A stretch of DNA of 64,000 nucleotides, from contig CATZLI010000009.1 of assembly GCA_958421275.1 (NCBI GenBank), forward strand, positions 29,097-93,096. Reading direction: 5' to 3'. The notes beneath the pieces were generated by a model that saw only the letters and a list, made by a program, of their open reading frames with translations, was not told the origin of the DNA and did no database searches. The stretch comes from an uncultured Collinsella sp. (lineage in GTDB: Bacteria; Actinomycetota; Coriobacteriia; Coriobacteriales; Coriobacteriaceae). Shown here in pieces: positions 36,123 to 45,724 of this stretch; position 1 is the stretch's first letter; every line of letters starts with the position of its first letter. The position numbers and the translations under genes are program-made.

Positions 36123-38787
36123 ACTCTTGGACTTTAAGGGCTTCGGCCAGGCTGACGCGCTTGATAGAACGCGTGTGTAGCAGCGCCACGACCAGGTAGG
36201 TCGCAAAGCCAATGCCCACGCACGCCGTCATGGACCAAGCGGGCACGTAGATCTCGATATTGCCGTTGTAGGCGAGCAGCATCGAGCGGAAGATGGCCGT
36301 GAGTGAACCAATAATGACCGGCAGGCTCAGCACGAGCGACGCCGCCACGCACAGCGTGATCGACCGGATGTACAGATGCGAGATCTCGCTATCGCGATAG
36401 CCAAAGACTTTCATGTAGCTGATCGAACGGGCGCTATGATCGATAACGGCCTTGGTCAGCAGGTACATAAACAGCAGGAAGATAAACACCGCGAGCCCGA
36501 CCATCATTCCGATCATTTTGCTCATCATGCCGATGAACTGGTCGCCCACGGCGCGCATGTCGTCGGGCGTGGTGTCGCCGGCAAAGTAACGAGCATCGAG
36601 GTCGAGCTTCTCGTCGCTCACATAGCCGTTAAAGTAGGCGGCGTCGTTGTCGAACAGCTCGTTAAAGTCGTCGATACTCATATAGATATTCATGTCCGAC
36701 TTGGAGCCCCAGGCACAGTCCTTGCCCGCGTACTCAAGGGAATAATGCTCGCCCTCGTACTTGTCGCCGAGCGTGACCTTCTGACCCTCGCTCCAGCCAA
36801 ACTTATCGAGCAGACCACCGCCAAAGACGATGCGCCCATCGCCGACGTTGAGGTCTTTCCAATAGCGCGAATCGGTTGAAATGCCGTAGACGGAAATCGT
36901 CTCCTCGCCATTTCCATCGCCGCGGTCGTATTGCAGCTGGTAAACGGCGTATTTCTCAGCCTGTGCGATTGCGCCCGCGCCGTTGTCGGTCGTATTGACC
37001 GGGTGAATATCGTCGTTGTCAGTGTCAATCTTGGAGGCTTTGTCGATCAGGTCGATAGCCTCATCACGGTTGCAGCCGAGGGCATCGGCAAGATCATCGA
37101 GGCGCGCATAAAGCGCATCTTTCTTGTCCTGGACCTTGGCAAGCGCGTCCTGCGCTGCGGTCAGGCTCTCGGCAGACGAAGATGCGGTCGCGGCATCGGC
37201 TGCCGCCTGCGCCGCATCGGCCGCATCGTCAAGCTCATCATCGGCATCCTGGGCGGCGGAAAGCAGCGCGCCGTCAACCGACTGCAGGCGCTCGAGTGCC
37301 GACCACTGCTCGCGCTCCTCGGCGGTGCCCTCGAGCTCCAGCGGCGCCTTGAGCGTGTACTGGTGCTCGGCGACCAGGCTCGTCTCGAGGTTGTCCGCGT
37401 AGTGCGTCATCGTGGGCAGAATCGCCAGGCCAAAGAGCAGCAGCAGCGAGGCAAACGCAATGCCCACGAAGAGCGTGGCGAAGTTGCCCAGGTTGCGCAG
37501 GAAGATACGCAGGCGGAAGCGCGAGACAAAACCCATGCGCTCCGGCAGCTGCAGGCCGCGCTTGGTGCCCGACTTGCCGCTCGCTTCGTGACGAAGAAAC
37601 TGCAACGGCGTCTTGCCCATTTTGCGAAGCAGACCCACCAGCGTGATGAGGATGAGCGCGGCGGCGGGAACCACGGCACACTTCACAAAGATCTCCCAGC
37701 TCCAGTACACCTGGAAGGGCGGCAGGCTGTACGAACCGTAATAGAGGCTGCGCATGGGCTCGGTAAAGAACACAACGCCGAGCGCAGTGCCCAAAAGCGC
37801 CGCGACCACGCCCACGATGGCGGGAAGCGCAAGGTAGTGTAGCACGATCTCGCGACGGCGATAACCGCTGGCGAGCAGTGTGCCAATGATGGCGCTCTCC
37901 TCCTCGATGGTGGCGTCGGTAAGGACCACAAAGACGAACGCCATGATCACGATGATGATGTCGAGCAGCGTCATCCACATCATAGAGTCGCCGTCCACGT
38001 CGTCGCGCGCGTAGCCAATACCCTGGTTGGAATCGGCGTCGATCAGATCGTCCACGCGCGCATCGGCATCGGTCAGCGCCTCGACCATATCCTGCTCCGC
38101 ATCGATGCGGTCCGCAGTGGAGAGGTCGCGATCGGTAAAGGTAAAGGAGTAGGTGTAGGCGGGCGCGCCGCCGACGTCCTCGAGCGCGGCAAAGCCGGCG
38201 TCGGTGACCTCGGCCACGCCATAGGTGATGGTGTTCACCGTAAAGTCGGAGTTGTTGAGGAACAGCGCCTGGCTATCGGGCTGAGTCATGATGCCGCAGA
38301 TGGTGTAGGTGCGACCCTCGAGCTCGACCTTATCGCCCACGGCGAGATCGTTGTTGGTGGCGAAGACACGGTCGATTGCCACCTCATCGTCCGTCTTGGG
38401 CTCCTTGCCCTCACAGTAGGACGCGATATCGACCTTGGTGCGGTGCGCATAGGTGCGCAGCGTGCGCTTGGTGCCGTCGTCGCCGGACGCCTTTTTGATG
38501 ATGGCGTCGATGGAGAAGTTCTTGTAGAGCGTGACGCCGCCGACGTCCTCCGCCGCGCCTTCGGCAGCCTTAAGCTGCTCGTCGGTGGCCTCGAAAGAGG
38601 TGGTCACGCGGCCGTCCTCAATCGTGTACGCATCGCGCATGTCGTCGATAAGACAACCGATGGAATGCGCCGCGAGCAAAAAGCCCGATGTAAGGGCGAT
38701 GCTTCCGCACATAAGCAAAAAGATGCCCAGGTACTTGCCGATATTGCGGCGCAGCTCGCGCGGGAGACGTTTTGCGAGAGGTGTCAT
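36121..38787 (-). CDS. FtsX-like ABC transporter permease
   Basis: 888 residues with two FtsX cores. There is a first membrane segment (IGKYLGIFLLMCGSIALTS), an extracytoplasmic domain with internal-permease features, three segments near residues 270-430, then a second extracytoplasmic part with a long Ala/Asp-rich coiled coil (DELDDAADAAQAAADAA) and a last trio of segments (MMVGLAVFIFLLFMYLLTKA). This is the layout of large MacB/Bce-like permeases for peptides, lipids or cell-wall hydrolase control. Its ATPase gene ends eight bases upstream. The family N-terminus begins at ATG 38787; the open frame further upstream runs opposite the ATPase gene and is not used. Confidence 0.88.
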   Translation of the reverse strand: MTPLAKRLPRELRRNIGKYLGIFLLMCGSIALTSGFLLAAHSIGCLIDDMRDAYTIEDGRVTTSFEATDEQLKAAEGAAEDVGGVTLYKNFSIDAIIKKASGDDGTKRTLRTYAHRTKVDIASYCEGKEPKTDDEVAIDRVFATNNDLAVGDKVELEGRTYTICGIMTQPDSQALFLNNSDFTVNTITYGVAEVTDAGFAALEDVGGAPAYTYSFTFTDRDLSTADRIDAEQDMVEALTDADARVDDLIDADSNQGIGYARDDVDGDSMMWMTLLDIIIVIMAFVFVVLTDATIEEESAIIGTLLASGYRRREIVLHYLALPAIVGVVAALLGTALGVVFFTEPMRSLYYGSYSLPPFQVYWSWEIFVKCAVVPAAALILITLVGLLRKMGKTPLQFLRHEASGKSGTKRGLQLPERMGFVSRFRLRIFLRNLGNFATLFVGIAFASLLLLFGLAILPTMTHYADNLETSLVAEHQYTLKAPLELEGTAEEREQWSALERLQSVDGALLSAAQDADDELDDAADAAQAAADAATASSSAESLTAAQDALAKVQDKKDALYARLDDLADALGCNRDEAIDLIDKASKIDTDNDDIHPVNTTDNGAGAIAQAEKYAVYQLQYDRGDGNGEETISVYGISTDSRYWKDLNVGDGRIVFGGGLLDKFGWSEGQKVTLGDKYEGEHYSLEYAGKDCAWGSKSDMNIYMSIDDFNELFDNDAAYFNGYVSDEKLDLDARYFAGDTTPDDMRAVGDQFIGMMSKMIGMMVGLAVFIFLLFMYLLTKAVIDHSARSISYMKVFGYRDSEISHLYIRSITLCVAASLVLSLPVIIGSLTAIFRSMLLAYNGNIEIYVPAWSMTACVGIGFATYLVVALLHTRSIKRVSLAEALKVQE

Positions 38788-38795
38788 GGCGCCGC

Positions 38796-39509
<714 letters not shown>

Positions 39510-39602
39510 GGTATCCCCCATTGTTAGCCTTGTACTACTTTATGAGGGTAATAGTAAACCTTGGCGAACTATTTTGGAGCGAGGCCTGGGATTTATTTCA
39601 GA

Positions 39603-39633
39603 CTAGTCATTGGGGACGCTCTTAAATGACTAG
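39603..39633. repeat. REP-like palindrome, CTAGTCATT arms
   Basis: CTAGTCATT and AATGACTAG arms surround GGGGACGCTCTTA. It lies five bases from the stop codon of the ABC-2 permease gene at 39638. Confidence 0.75.
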
Positions 39634-39637
39634 GTGG

Positions 39638-40843
39638 CTAGGCGCGGGATTTAGCGCGTGCGAGGGCCAGGCCTACGGCGGCAATGGCGGCGGCGAAGAG
39701 CCCGGTGACGCCCAGGTCGCAGGCGATGTCTCCCAGCACGGTGGACGTCAAATCTGAGGCAAGCGCCTTGCCGATTGCGTCGTTCACCCAATACGTCGGC
39801 ACAAAGTGCGCCACCGTCTGCACGGCCGAGCCCATCAGCGACAGCGGCATCCAGGCACCGCCCAAAAACGTCATGAGCATGCCGAGTAAGTTGCCCACGC
39901 CGTTGAGTAGCTCCTCGCGCGCACCCAGACTCGAAAGCGCAAAGCCAACGGCCAGCGGCGTGCACGCCAGGGCAAACGTCGCTGCCAGCGCCAGGCACAC
40001 ACGGCCCACGCCGACCTCGGCGACCGCGCCGGCAAAGCCCACGACGCCCATCATGCTCGAAACAAACCAGATGCAGACGGTGAGTACGGCGGCGGCCGCA
40101 AACACGGCAAGCGAACGCTGGCGCTCGGAGATTGGGCCGGCATCCATACGACGCACGCGCTCGGGCTCGTTCATGCCCGAGAACACCAGCCCCACCGACA
40201 CGATGACCGACGAGATAATCGCGTACGCACCAAAGTTGAAATACGACTCGAGCGTGGCGGCGGCAGTCGAGTCGACCTTGACCTGCTCGATCTCGACCTC
40301 GGCACGCTCGGTGGCCGCATGCTCGGCGGCCTTGGCAACGTCGCCGTTAGAGGCGGCGGGCTCTAGGGCCGCCGCGGTGCCCGCAAGCGAGATCCAGCGC
40401 GAGGCCTCGGCAGACGAAAGCGCCGCCGCCATGGTGCCAGCACCGTAGGTCACATCGAGCTTGGGCAGAGACTCCCCCGCGCGGGCGGCCGCAACGAGGT
40501 CGTCCTCAAACCCCTCCGGGATAAAGAACACGCAGTCGGCGCTACCCTTGGCGCTGTTGCTCTTGGAAAGCGCGTCCGCAAGATCGTACGTATCGTCGTC
40601 GACGCCCGTGACCAGCTCAAAGCGCGAACCCAGATGCTTGGTAAGCGCACGCGAAAGGTCGCTGTCGTCGCGGTCGACCACGATCACGTTGGCATCATAG
40701 GGCTTGTACTCGGCGAGCTGCGACGAGTTCCAGCTCACCGATGCCGCGATAAACACACCCATCAGCGAAATGAACACCGTGTAGATAAGCAGGTAGAACG
40801 GGTGCGCGAGCGCCATGCGAAGCGCGGTCTTAAAGGTGCTCAT
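39638..40843 (-). CDS. ABC-2 type permease, second subunit
   Basis: 401 residues. One N-terminal membrane segment (FYLLIYTVFISLMGVFIAASV), an extracytoplasmic domain (DANVIVVDRDDSDLSRALTK), then five C-terminal segments (GAYAIISSVIVSVGLVFSG, LLNGVGNLLGMLMTFLGGAW). This is the DrrB/YhgE-like ABC-2 layout and pairs with the permease just upstream, which it overlaps by 14 bases (40830-40843). GGAAGGAG lies before the ATG. It probably exports a drug, peptide or lipid under the adjacent two-component system. Confidence 0.88.
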   Translation of the reverse strand: MSTFKTALRMALAHPFYLLIYTVFISLMGVFIAASVSWNSSQLAEYKPYDANVIVVDRDDSDLSRALTKHLGSRFELVTGVDDDTYDLADALSKSNSAKGSADCVFFIPEGFEDDLVAAARAGESLPKLDVTYGAGTMAAALSSAEASRWISLAGTAAALEPAASNGDVAKAAEHAATERAEVEIEQVKVDSTAAATLESYFNFGAYAIISSVIVSVGLVFSGMNEPERVRRMDAGPISERQRSLAVFAAAAVLTVCIWFVSSMMGVVGFAGAVAEVGVGRVCLALAATFALACTPLAVGFALSSLGAREELLNGVGNLLGMLMTFLGGAWMPLSLMGSAVQTVAHFVPTYWVNDAIGKALASDLTSTVLGDIACDLGVTGLFAAAIAAVGLALARAKSRA

Positions 40844-42017
40844 AGCGGCTCCTTCCAAAGATCAGCGTGGCGGCGGCAACGAACAGCAGCGCCATAAGGA
40901 CCAGTGCGCCGGCGCGAACGGCAAAGGGGTCCAGGTCCTCAAAGAAATACAGGCGATTGAACATGTCGCAGATGAGCTTGACGGGGTTGAGCCAGCACTC
41001 GGCCGGGCAGGCGCGGGCGACGTCGTCGGCAAGCGCCATCGCCGGCTCGCCGTAAAGGCCGGCGAACAGGGCGCACGTGGTAGCAAAGCCCGTGAGGATG
41101 CCCGACTTGGACGCCTTGCCGCCCTTAACGGGAAGCGTGCCCACAAAGAGCCCCAGGCCCGTGGCGGCAAGCGCGGAAGCGGCACCGCCCACCAGACACA
41201 GCCCCTCACGCCCGCCAAAGTCGACGCCCACGACCAGGCGCACGTAGCCGATCGCGATCGTCATCGAGGCAAAGGAGACCAGCCACGAGCCCACAAAGAT
41301 GCCGGCCAGCGACGCCGTTTTGGAAAGGCCGCCCACGCAGCGACGCGCGCCAAGGCCCGACAGATTGGGTTGCAAATCGACGACACTCAAGGCGGCAAAC
41401 TCGGCAGACATCATCGCGACCAGGCCAAAAAGCGCGTAATAGTAGATGACCGTGCCATCGGGCGTGATGCGTGTCAGGCTTACGCGGTGGGTGCCACCCT
41501 CGAGCGATAGGGCGCGCGCAACCGCCTCCGGGTCGGCGAGCGCCGCCGGGTTGTCTTGGGCAATCTGGGACATGAGCTCGGCATTTTGCGTATACGAGCT
41601 TGCCACCGTCTCCAGAATGCTGCGGTCGGTGAGCACCGACGACGCACGTGAGCCGTCATAGCTCGAAAGCAACGTAAGCTTGGGTACGCCTTCGGCGTCA
41701 ACCGTATAGATGCCCGCGACCTCGCCGGCCTTAAGCGCACGGTTCGCATCGGCTGCGTCGTCGCACTCGTGGATCTCGAGCAGCTGATCGTCGCCCTCCT
41801 CGTCGAGCGACGTCGCCACGTCCTTAAAGGTCGAGGCGTCCCAGGCCTCATCCGCTACGACGGCCACCGGCACCGGGTCGACCGTGCCGTCGGAGCTCAG
41901 GTTCGCAAACATAAACATGAACATCGTGGAAAGCGCAATGGGAAAGAGAGCGCCCCAAACCCACGTGCCCGGCCGGCGCAGCAGCGTCTTGACCGTGGTG
42001 ATGATGGTGCTGAACAT
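40830..42017 (-). CDS. ABC-2 type permease, first subunit
   Basis: 395 residues with the same layout as the next gene: an N-terminal segment (WVWGALFPIALSTMFMFMFAN), an extracytoplasmic domain and a C-terminal cluster of membrane segments (VIYYYALFGLVAMMSAEFA, AGALVLMALLFVAAATLIF). Two such proteins with one ATPase make a heteromeric exporter. The ATPase gene ends 12 bases upstream. The substrate is not known. Confidence 0.88.
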   Translation of the reverse strand: MFSTIITTVKTLLRRPGTWVWGALFPIALSTMFMFMFANLSSDGTVDPVPVAVVADEAWDASTFKDVATSLDEEGDDQLLEIHECDDAADANRALKAGEVAGIYTVDAEGVPKLTLLSSYDGSRASSVLTDRSILETVASSYTQNAELMSQIAQDNPAALADPEAVARALSLEGGTHRVSLTRITPDGTVIYYYALFGLVAMMSAEFAALSVVDLQPNLSGLGARRCVGGLSKTASLAGIFVGSWLVSFASMTIAIGYVRLVVGVDFGGREGLCLVGGAASALAATGLGLFVGTLPVKGGKASKSGILTGFATTCALFAGLYGEPAMALADDVARACPAECWLNPVKLICDMFNRLYFFEDLDPFAVRAGALVLMALLFVAAATLIFGRSRYEHL

Positions 42018-42029
42018 GACTGCCCCCCC

Positions 42030-42968
42030 CTAGTCGCGCAGCTCGCGGCCGGTGATCTCGAGGAACACGTCGTTGAGGGTCGGCGGCTCGCTCCACACGC
42101 GGCCGAGCGCCACGTCGGCAGCGCGCAGCGTGTCGAGGATGTCGACCAGGTTGTGTGGGCTCGCTTCGCAGGTGCAGACGAGCTCGCCGCCAGACAGCTC
42201 AACCGAAAGCACGTGCTCGAGGGCGCGCAGCCGCTCGACCGTGGCGGGCTCGACGGCGCCGACCTCGACGGTCACGCGCTCGCCCATCTGAATCATGCGC
42301 TTGAGCTCGTCGTTGGTGCCCTGCGCCAGCACGCGGCCGCCGTCCATGATCATGATGCGGCTGCAGATTTGCTCGACTTCCTCCATGTAATGGCTGGTAT
42401 ACACCACCGTGGCGCCCTCGTCGCGCAGGCGGCAGATGCCCTCCAGGATGGCGTTGCGGCTCTGGGGGTCGACCGCCACCGTGGGCTCGTCAAAAAAGAT
42501 GAGCTCGGGCTTGTGCGCGATGCCGCAGGCAATGTTGAGGCGACGCGCCAGGCCGCCCGAGAGCTTGCCGGGGCGGAACTTGGTAAAGTCGCCCAGGCCG
42601 ACAAAGTCAATCGCCTCGTCCACGAGCGCGCGGCGGCGCTTGCGGTCGCTGATGTAAAGGCTACAGAAATAGTCGATATTCTCGCGCACCGTAAGCTCGT
42701 CAAACACCGCCACCTGCTGCGGCACCACGCCGATGCGGCGCTTGAGATCATAACGGGCGGGCGTCATGGGCTCGCCGAACAGCTCGATGGTGCCTTTGTC
42801 GTAGGCAAGCAGCTGCAGAATACAGTTGATGGACGTGGTCTTGCCCGAGCCGTTGGGACCCAGCAGACCAAAGATCTCGCCGGGGGCGATGCTCAGGTTA
42901 AAGTGGTCGAGCGCAATAAGGTCGTCATAGCGCTTGACGAGGTTTTCGACGTGGACGATGTCTGTCAT
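42030..42968 (-). CDS. ABC-2 exporter ATPase (CcmA/DrrA-like)
   Basis: 312 residues. Walker A is GPNGSGKTTS, the Q-loop follows in GVVPQQVAV, the signature is KLSGGLARRLNIA, Walker B is ELIFFDEPTVAVDP and the switch His is in YTSHYMEE. The C-terminal 80-residue extension is usual for drug-export ATPases. ATG 42968 has AGGAGGG eight bases upstream. It is the first gene of the three-gene exporter operon and is transcribed away from the kinase/regulator pair across a 197-base gap. Confidence 0.93.
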   Translation of the reverse strand: MTDIVHVENLVKRYDDLIALDHFNLSIAPGEIFGLLGPNGSGKTTSINCILQLLAYDKGTIELFGEPMTPARYDLKRRIGVVPQQVAVFDELTVRENIDYFCSLYISDRKRRRALVDEAIDFVGLGDFTKFRPGKLSGGLARRLNIACGIAHKPELIFFDEPTVAVDPQSRNAILEGICRLRDEGATVVYTSHYMEEVEQICSRIMIMDGGRVLAQGTNDELKRMIQMGERVTVEVGAVEPATVERLRALEHVLSVELSGGELVCTCEASPHNLVDILDTLRAADVALGRVWSEPPTLNDVFLEITGRELRD

Positions 42969-43153
42969 GAGGCGGCCCTCCTGTTGATTGCGGCCCGGTA
43001 CGATTGCATCATCGCAGGAGCCGCCGGCGCGCACCAGTGAGCTTTGTCACGAGTGCGAGGCTTGGCCGCGTGGCCCGCCGGCGCCCCCAATTTGCTGTAC
43101 GGGAGGAATGTCACGGTTGCGCAGGCGGCCCCTCCACCACGCGCGGCTTCGCG

Positions 43154-43166
43154 TACAATACCCGTA
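43154..43166 (+). promoter_or_regulatory. -10 element, possibly of a leaderless transcript
   Basis: TACAAT (43154-43159) lies seven bases before the ATG of the kinase gene, with no ribosome site between. This suggests transcription starting at or next to the start codon. The -35 is not clear. Confidence 0.45.
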
Positions 43167-44311
43167 TGAACAGGCTTTTCGACAAATCGATCGTGCTGGC
43201 GTGCTGCATTGCGGCCGCTACGGGCCTTGCTGTGGACGCTCGCCTGGTCGCGGCGTTTTGCCTTGGCGTTATTGCCACCTCGTTGGCCGAGATCGCACAG
43301 GGGGAACGCACACGCCGTGTAAGCAAGGCCACGAGTTACGCTTACATCATCGCGGCCGTCTTTGCGCCGCCGTTTGTGCCGTTTGCGCCTCTCGCCCTCT
43401 ATGACATCGCGCGGCGCGCGCACCGCGAGCATGCCTGGGTCGCGCTGGGCATTGGCTCCGTCCTTGTCTTTGCGCTCGTCGCGGACCTTCGCGCCGATGC
43501 GCTCACCGCCCGAACGCTCCTGCTGACCGCCATCCTTTCGGTTGCCGCCACCTTGCTATCGCTACGTACCGCCCAGTTGGAGCGCGAGCAGCAGCGCATG
43601 CGCCGTACCCGCGACGAACTGCAGGAACGAGCCCTCGTGCTCGAAGCGCGCAACCGCGACCTTGCCGATCGTCAGGACTACGAAGTCGAGCTCGCGACAC
43701 TCGCCGAACGCGCCCGTATCGCGCGCGAGATCCACGATAACGTCGGCCACCAGCTCACGCGCGCCTCGCTGCAGACCGAGGCCCTGCGCGTCGTGCACGC
43801 CGACGAGCCCAGGGTTGCCGCCGATTTCGCCGACGTCAAACGCACGGTTGACGAGGCGCTCCAGCTTGTGCGCACCAGCGTCCACGCGCTCAACGACAAC
43901 GCCGTCGACCTTTCCGTGCAGCTCGAACGCATTGTCGAAGGCGCGCGCTCGGACGGCGGTCCGCAGATTGAGCTTGAAGTTATGGCCGAGCATGCACCCG
44001 CAAACGTCGCCAACTGCTTTGCGGCGGTCCTGCGCGAGGCGCTCTCCAACACCATGCGCCACGCTTGCGCCCATACTGTCACCGTACGGTGCATGGAGCA
44101 TCCGTCGTTTTACCAGCTCATCGTTACCGACGATGGCGCGGGCGAGGTCCAAGCAAGCAGCCGCGGCGCCGCGGAGGGCATGGGGCTTGCCTCCATGCGC
44201 GAGCGCATCGAGGCGCTTGGCGGCACCTTCTCCGCCAGCCCGCGTGCCGGCGCCAGCGGCTGGCGCGTGTTTGCCACCGTTCCCAAACAGCAAGGAGATG
44301 AGGGCCGATGA
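43166..44311 (+). CDS. Histidine kinase (HisKA_3, LiaS/DesK type)
   Basis: 381 residues. There are four or five N-terminal membrane segments in short pairs (VLACCIAAATGLAVDARLVA, ALIRE-free loops, LLLTAILSVAATLLSL), a coiled coil, the phospho-acceptor box ARIAREIHDNVGHQLTRAS, and a HATPase with N box AVLREALSNTMRHA and G box GMGLASMRERIEALGG. The sensor has almost no extracellular domain, as in kinases that sense membrane stress. The start at 43166 is uncertain because no ribosome site precedes it. The regulator follows with a four-base overlap. Divergent transcription from an exporter suggests it controls that exporter. Confidence 0.88.
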   Translation: MNRLFDKSIVLACCIAAATGLAVDARLVAAFCLGVIATSLAEIAQGERTRRVSKATSYAYIIAAVFAPPFVPFAPLALYDIARRAHREHAWVALGIGSVLVFALVADLRADALTARTLLLTAILSVAATLLSLRTAQLEREQQRMRRTRDELQERALVLEARNRDLADRQDYEVELATLAERARIAREIHDNVGHQLTRASLQTEALRVVHADEPRVAADFADVKRTVDEALQLVRTSVHALNDNAVDLSVQLERIVEGARSDGGPQIELEVMAEHAPANVANCFAAVLREALSNTMRHACAHTVTVRCMEHPSFYQLIVTDDGAGEVQASSRGAAEGMGLASMRERIEALGGTFSASPRAGASGWRVFATVPKQQGDEGR

Positions 44312-44937
44312 GGCTCATCGTTGTCGACGACGACCGCTTGGTGGTCGATTCGCTCAAGATTATCCTGGGCGCCCAGCCGCAAATCGAGGTAGTGGGCACC
44401 GGCGCCAATGGCGACGACGCGGTCGCGCTCTACGCCGAGCACGCGCCCGACATCGCGCTGCTCGACATTCAGATGCCGGGGCGTGACGGACTTTCGGCAG
44501 CACGCGAAATCCTTGAGCGCGACCCTGCGGCGCGCGTGGTGTTTCTGACGACATTCTCGGATGACGAGTACATTGTGTCGGCGCTCAAACTGGGCGCCCG
44601 CGGCTACCTGATCAAGACCGATGTCGCCGCCATTCCGCCAGCGTTGGTGCAAGTCATGGACGGCAAGCGCGTACTCGAGGGTAAGGCGATCGAGGATATC
44701 GATTTTGACGGAACGGGCGTCGAGGCGGACACGCTCCGCCGGCCCGCGGCCTTCGCCAGCCTGACCGACCGCGAGTTCGAAGTCGCCGAGCTCATCGCTC
44801 GTGGCCTCGACAACAAGGAGATCGCCGCCACCGCCTACATGGGCGAAGGCACCGTGCGCAACCACATCAGCTCGATCCTGGCAAAGATGGGCCTGCGCAA
44901 CCGCACGCAAATCGCCATCGCCTACCTGCGAGGGTAA
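44308..44937 (+). CDS. NarL/LuxR-family response regulator
   Basis: 209 residues. The receiver has D8-D9 region VVDDDR, the phospho-acceptor in IALLDIQMPGRDG, FLTTFSDDEY and LIKTD. The LuxR HTH has LTDREFEVAELIARGLDNKE and MGEGTVRNHISSILAKMGL. ATGA overlap with the kinase gene; AAGGAG lies upstream. Its most likely target is the ABC-2 exporter promoter across the divergent gap. Confidence 0.94.
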   Translation: MRLIVVDDDRLVVDSLKIILGAQPQIEVVGTGANGDDAVALYAEHAPDIALLDIQMPGRDGLSAAREILERDPAARVVFLTTFSDDEYIVSALKLGARGYLIKTDVAAIPPALVQVMDGKRVLEGKAIEDIDFDGTGVEADTLRRPAAFASLTDREFEVAELIARGLDNKEIAATAYMGEGTVRNHISSILAKMGLRNRTQIAIAYLRG

Positions 44938-44997
44938 TTACCCAACGACCGACCACCCCGGCATAGCAAAATGGCTGCCACCGATTTAATACCATTT

Positions 44998-45151
44998 CAA
45001 AACTATGCCGGTTTACTACGATGAATCGCCCACCTTCGACCACGGTAAATTGCGCGCTTGCAAAACCGCAGGTAGAACGCTTGCAATATTTAGAAAAATG
45101 CAGTCATGGTCGGGAATGTCGAATTCATCGTAGTAAACCGACATAGTTTTG
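44998..45151. repeat. 154-bp palindromic element A
   Basis: 29-base terminal arms (44998-45026 and 45123-45151), containing GGTTTACTACGATGAAT and its complement, pair with one mismatch. The interior carries the core ACCGCAGGTAGAACGC, which is the reverse complement of the core in elements B and C, so A is inverted. No coding frame fits. This begins the 787-base gene-free gap 44938-45724. Confidence 0.85.
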
Positions 45152-45245
45152 TTCGGGCGGCCCTGCACGGGTGCCTCCGCAAGCCTCGCGGGACCAAAAT
45201 GATCCGTTTTCTTCCGCCCGCGGAGATCGGCTGACGGCGCCCGCC

Positions 45246-45399
45246 ACGAAATCAGCCCATCTACTACGTTTGACTCAATATTCCCGACCATGCCCGCTTT
45301 TCATGAAAAATCGCAGGCGTTCTACCTGCGATTTTGTTTTCGCGTTTTTTGGCATGGTTGAGGGTAGCGGCTTAAACGTAGTAGATGGGCCCATTTCGT
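45246..45399. repeat. 154-bp palindromic element B
   Basis: The arms contain GCCCATCTACTACGTTT and AAACGTAGTAGATGGGC, with outer ACGAAAT / ATTTCGT. The core is GCGTTCTACCTGCGATTTTG, preceded by CCCGACCATG. Flanking copies of CAAAATGATCCGTTTTC lie at 45194 and 45433, forming a direct repeat around the element. Confidence 0.85.
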
Positions 45400-45495
45400 G
45401 GCAGACGGGTCACGTGGCAGCCCTCGCAAGGCCAAAATGATCCGTTTTCCTCCGTCCCCGAGGGATCAGGGGCTGGTACTGATATGGTGTCATTT

Positions 45496-45649
45496 CAAAA
45501 CGATGCCGGATTACGGGGCTAAAGTCGGGGCCCTCATCCATACCCGCGTTTTCTGCAAAATGACGGTTCGTCTACCTGCGGTTTTAATTTCGTGGTTTTC
45601 GATATGGTCGGAGGTTCGCAATCCAGCCCCGTAATCCGGCATAGTTTTG
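45496..45649. repeat. 154-bp palindromic element C
   Basis: The arms contain GATGCCGGATTACGGGGCT and AGCCCCGTAATCCGGCAT. The core TTCGTCTACCTGCGGTTTT is in the same orientation as in B. The outermost CAAAAC...GTTTTG ends match those of A. Confidence 0.85.
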
Positions 45650-45664
45650 TTCGCGGCGGTCCAA

Positions 45665-45714
45665 CCGCGCGTTTAAGCGCGGGGCCGGTGGGGCATTTTT
45701 GCCCCACCGGCCCC
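45665..45714 (-). terminator. Strong hairpins after the hydrogenase operon
   Basis: GGGGCCGGTGGGGCA and TGCCCCACCGGCCCC (45681-45714) are exact arms with a 4-base loop, next to a smaller CCGCGCG / CGCGCGG-like hairpin at 45665-45682. They lie ten bases past the ferredoxin-subunit stop. The U-tract is poor, but the position suggests the end of the operon. Confidence 0.65.
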
Positions 45715-45724
45715 TATTCCAGCT

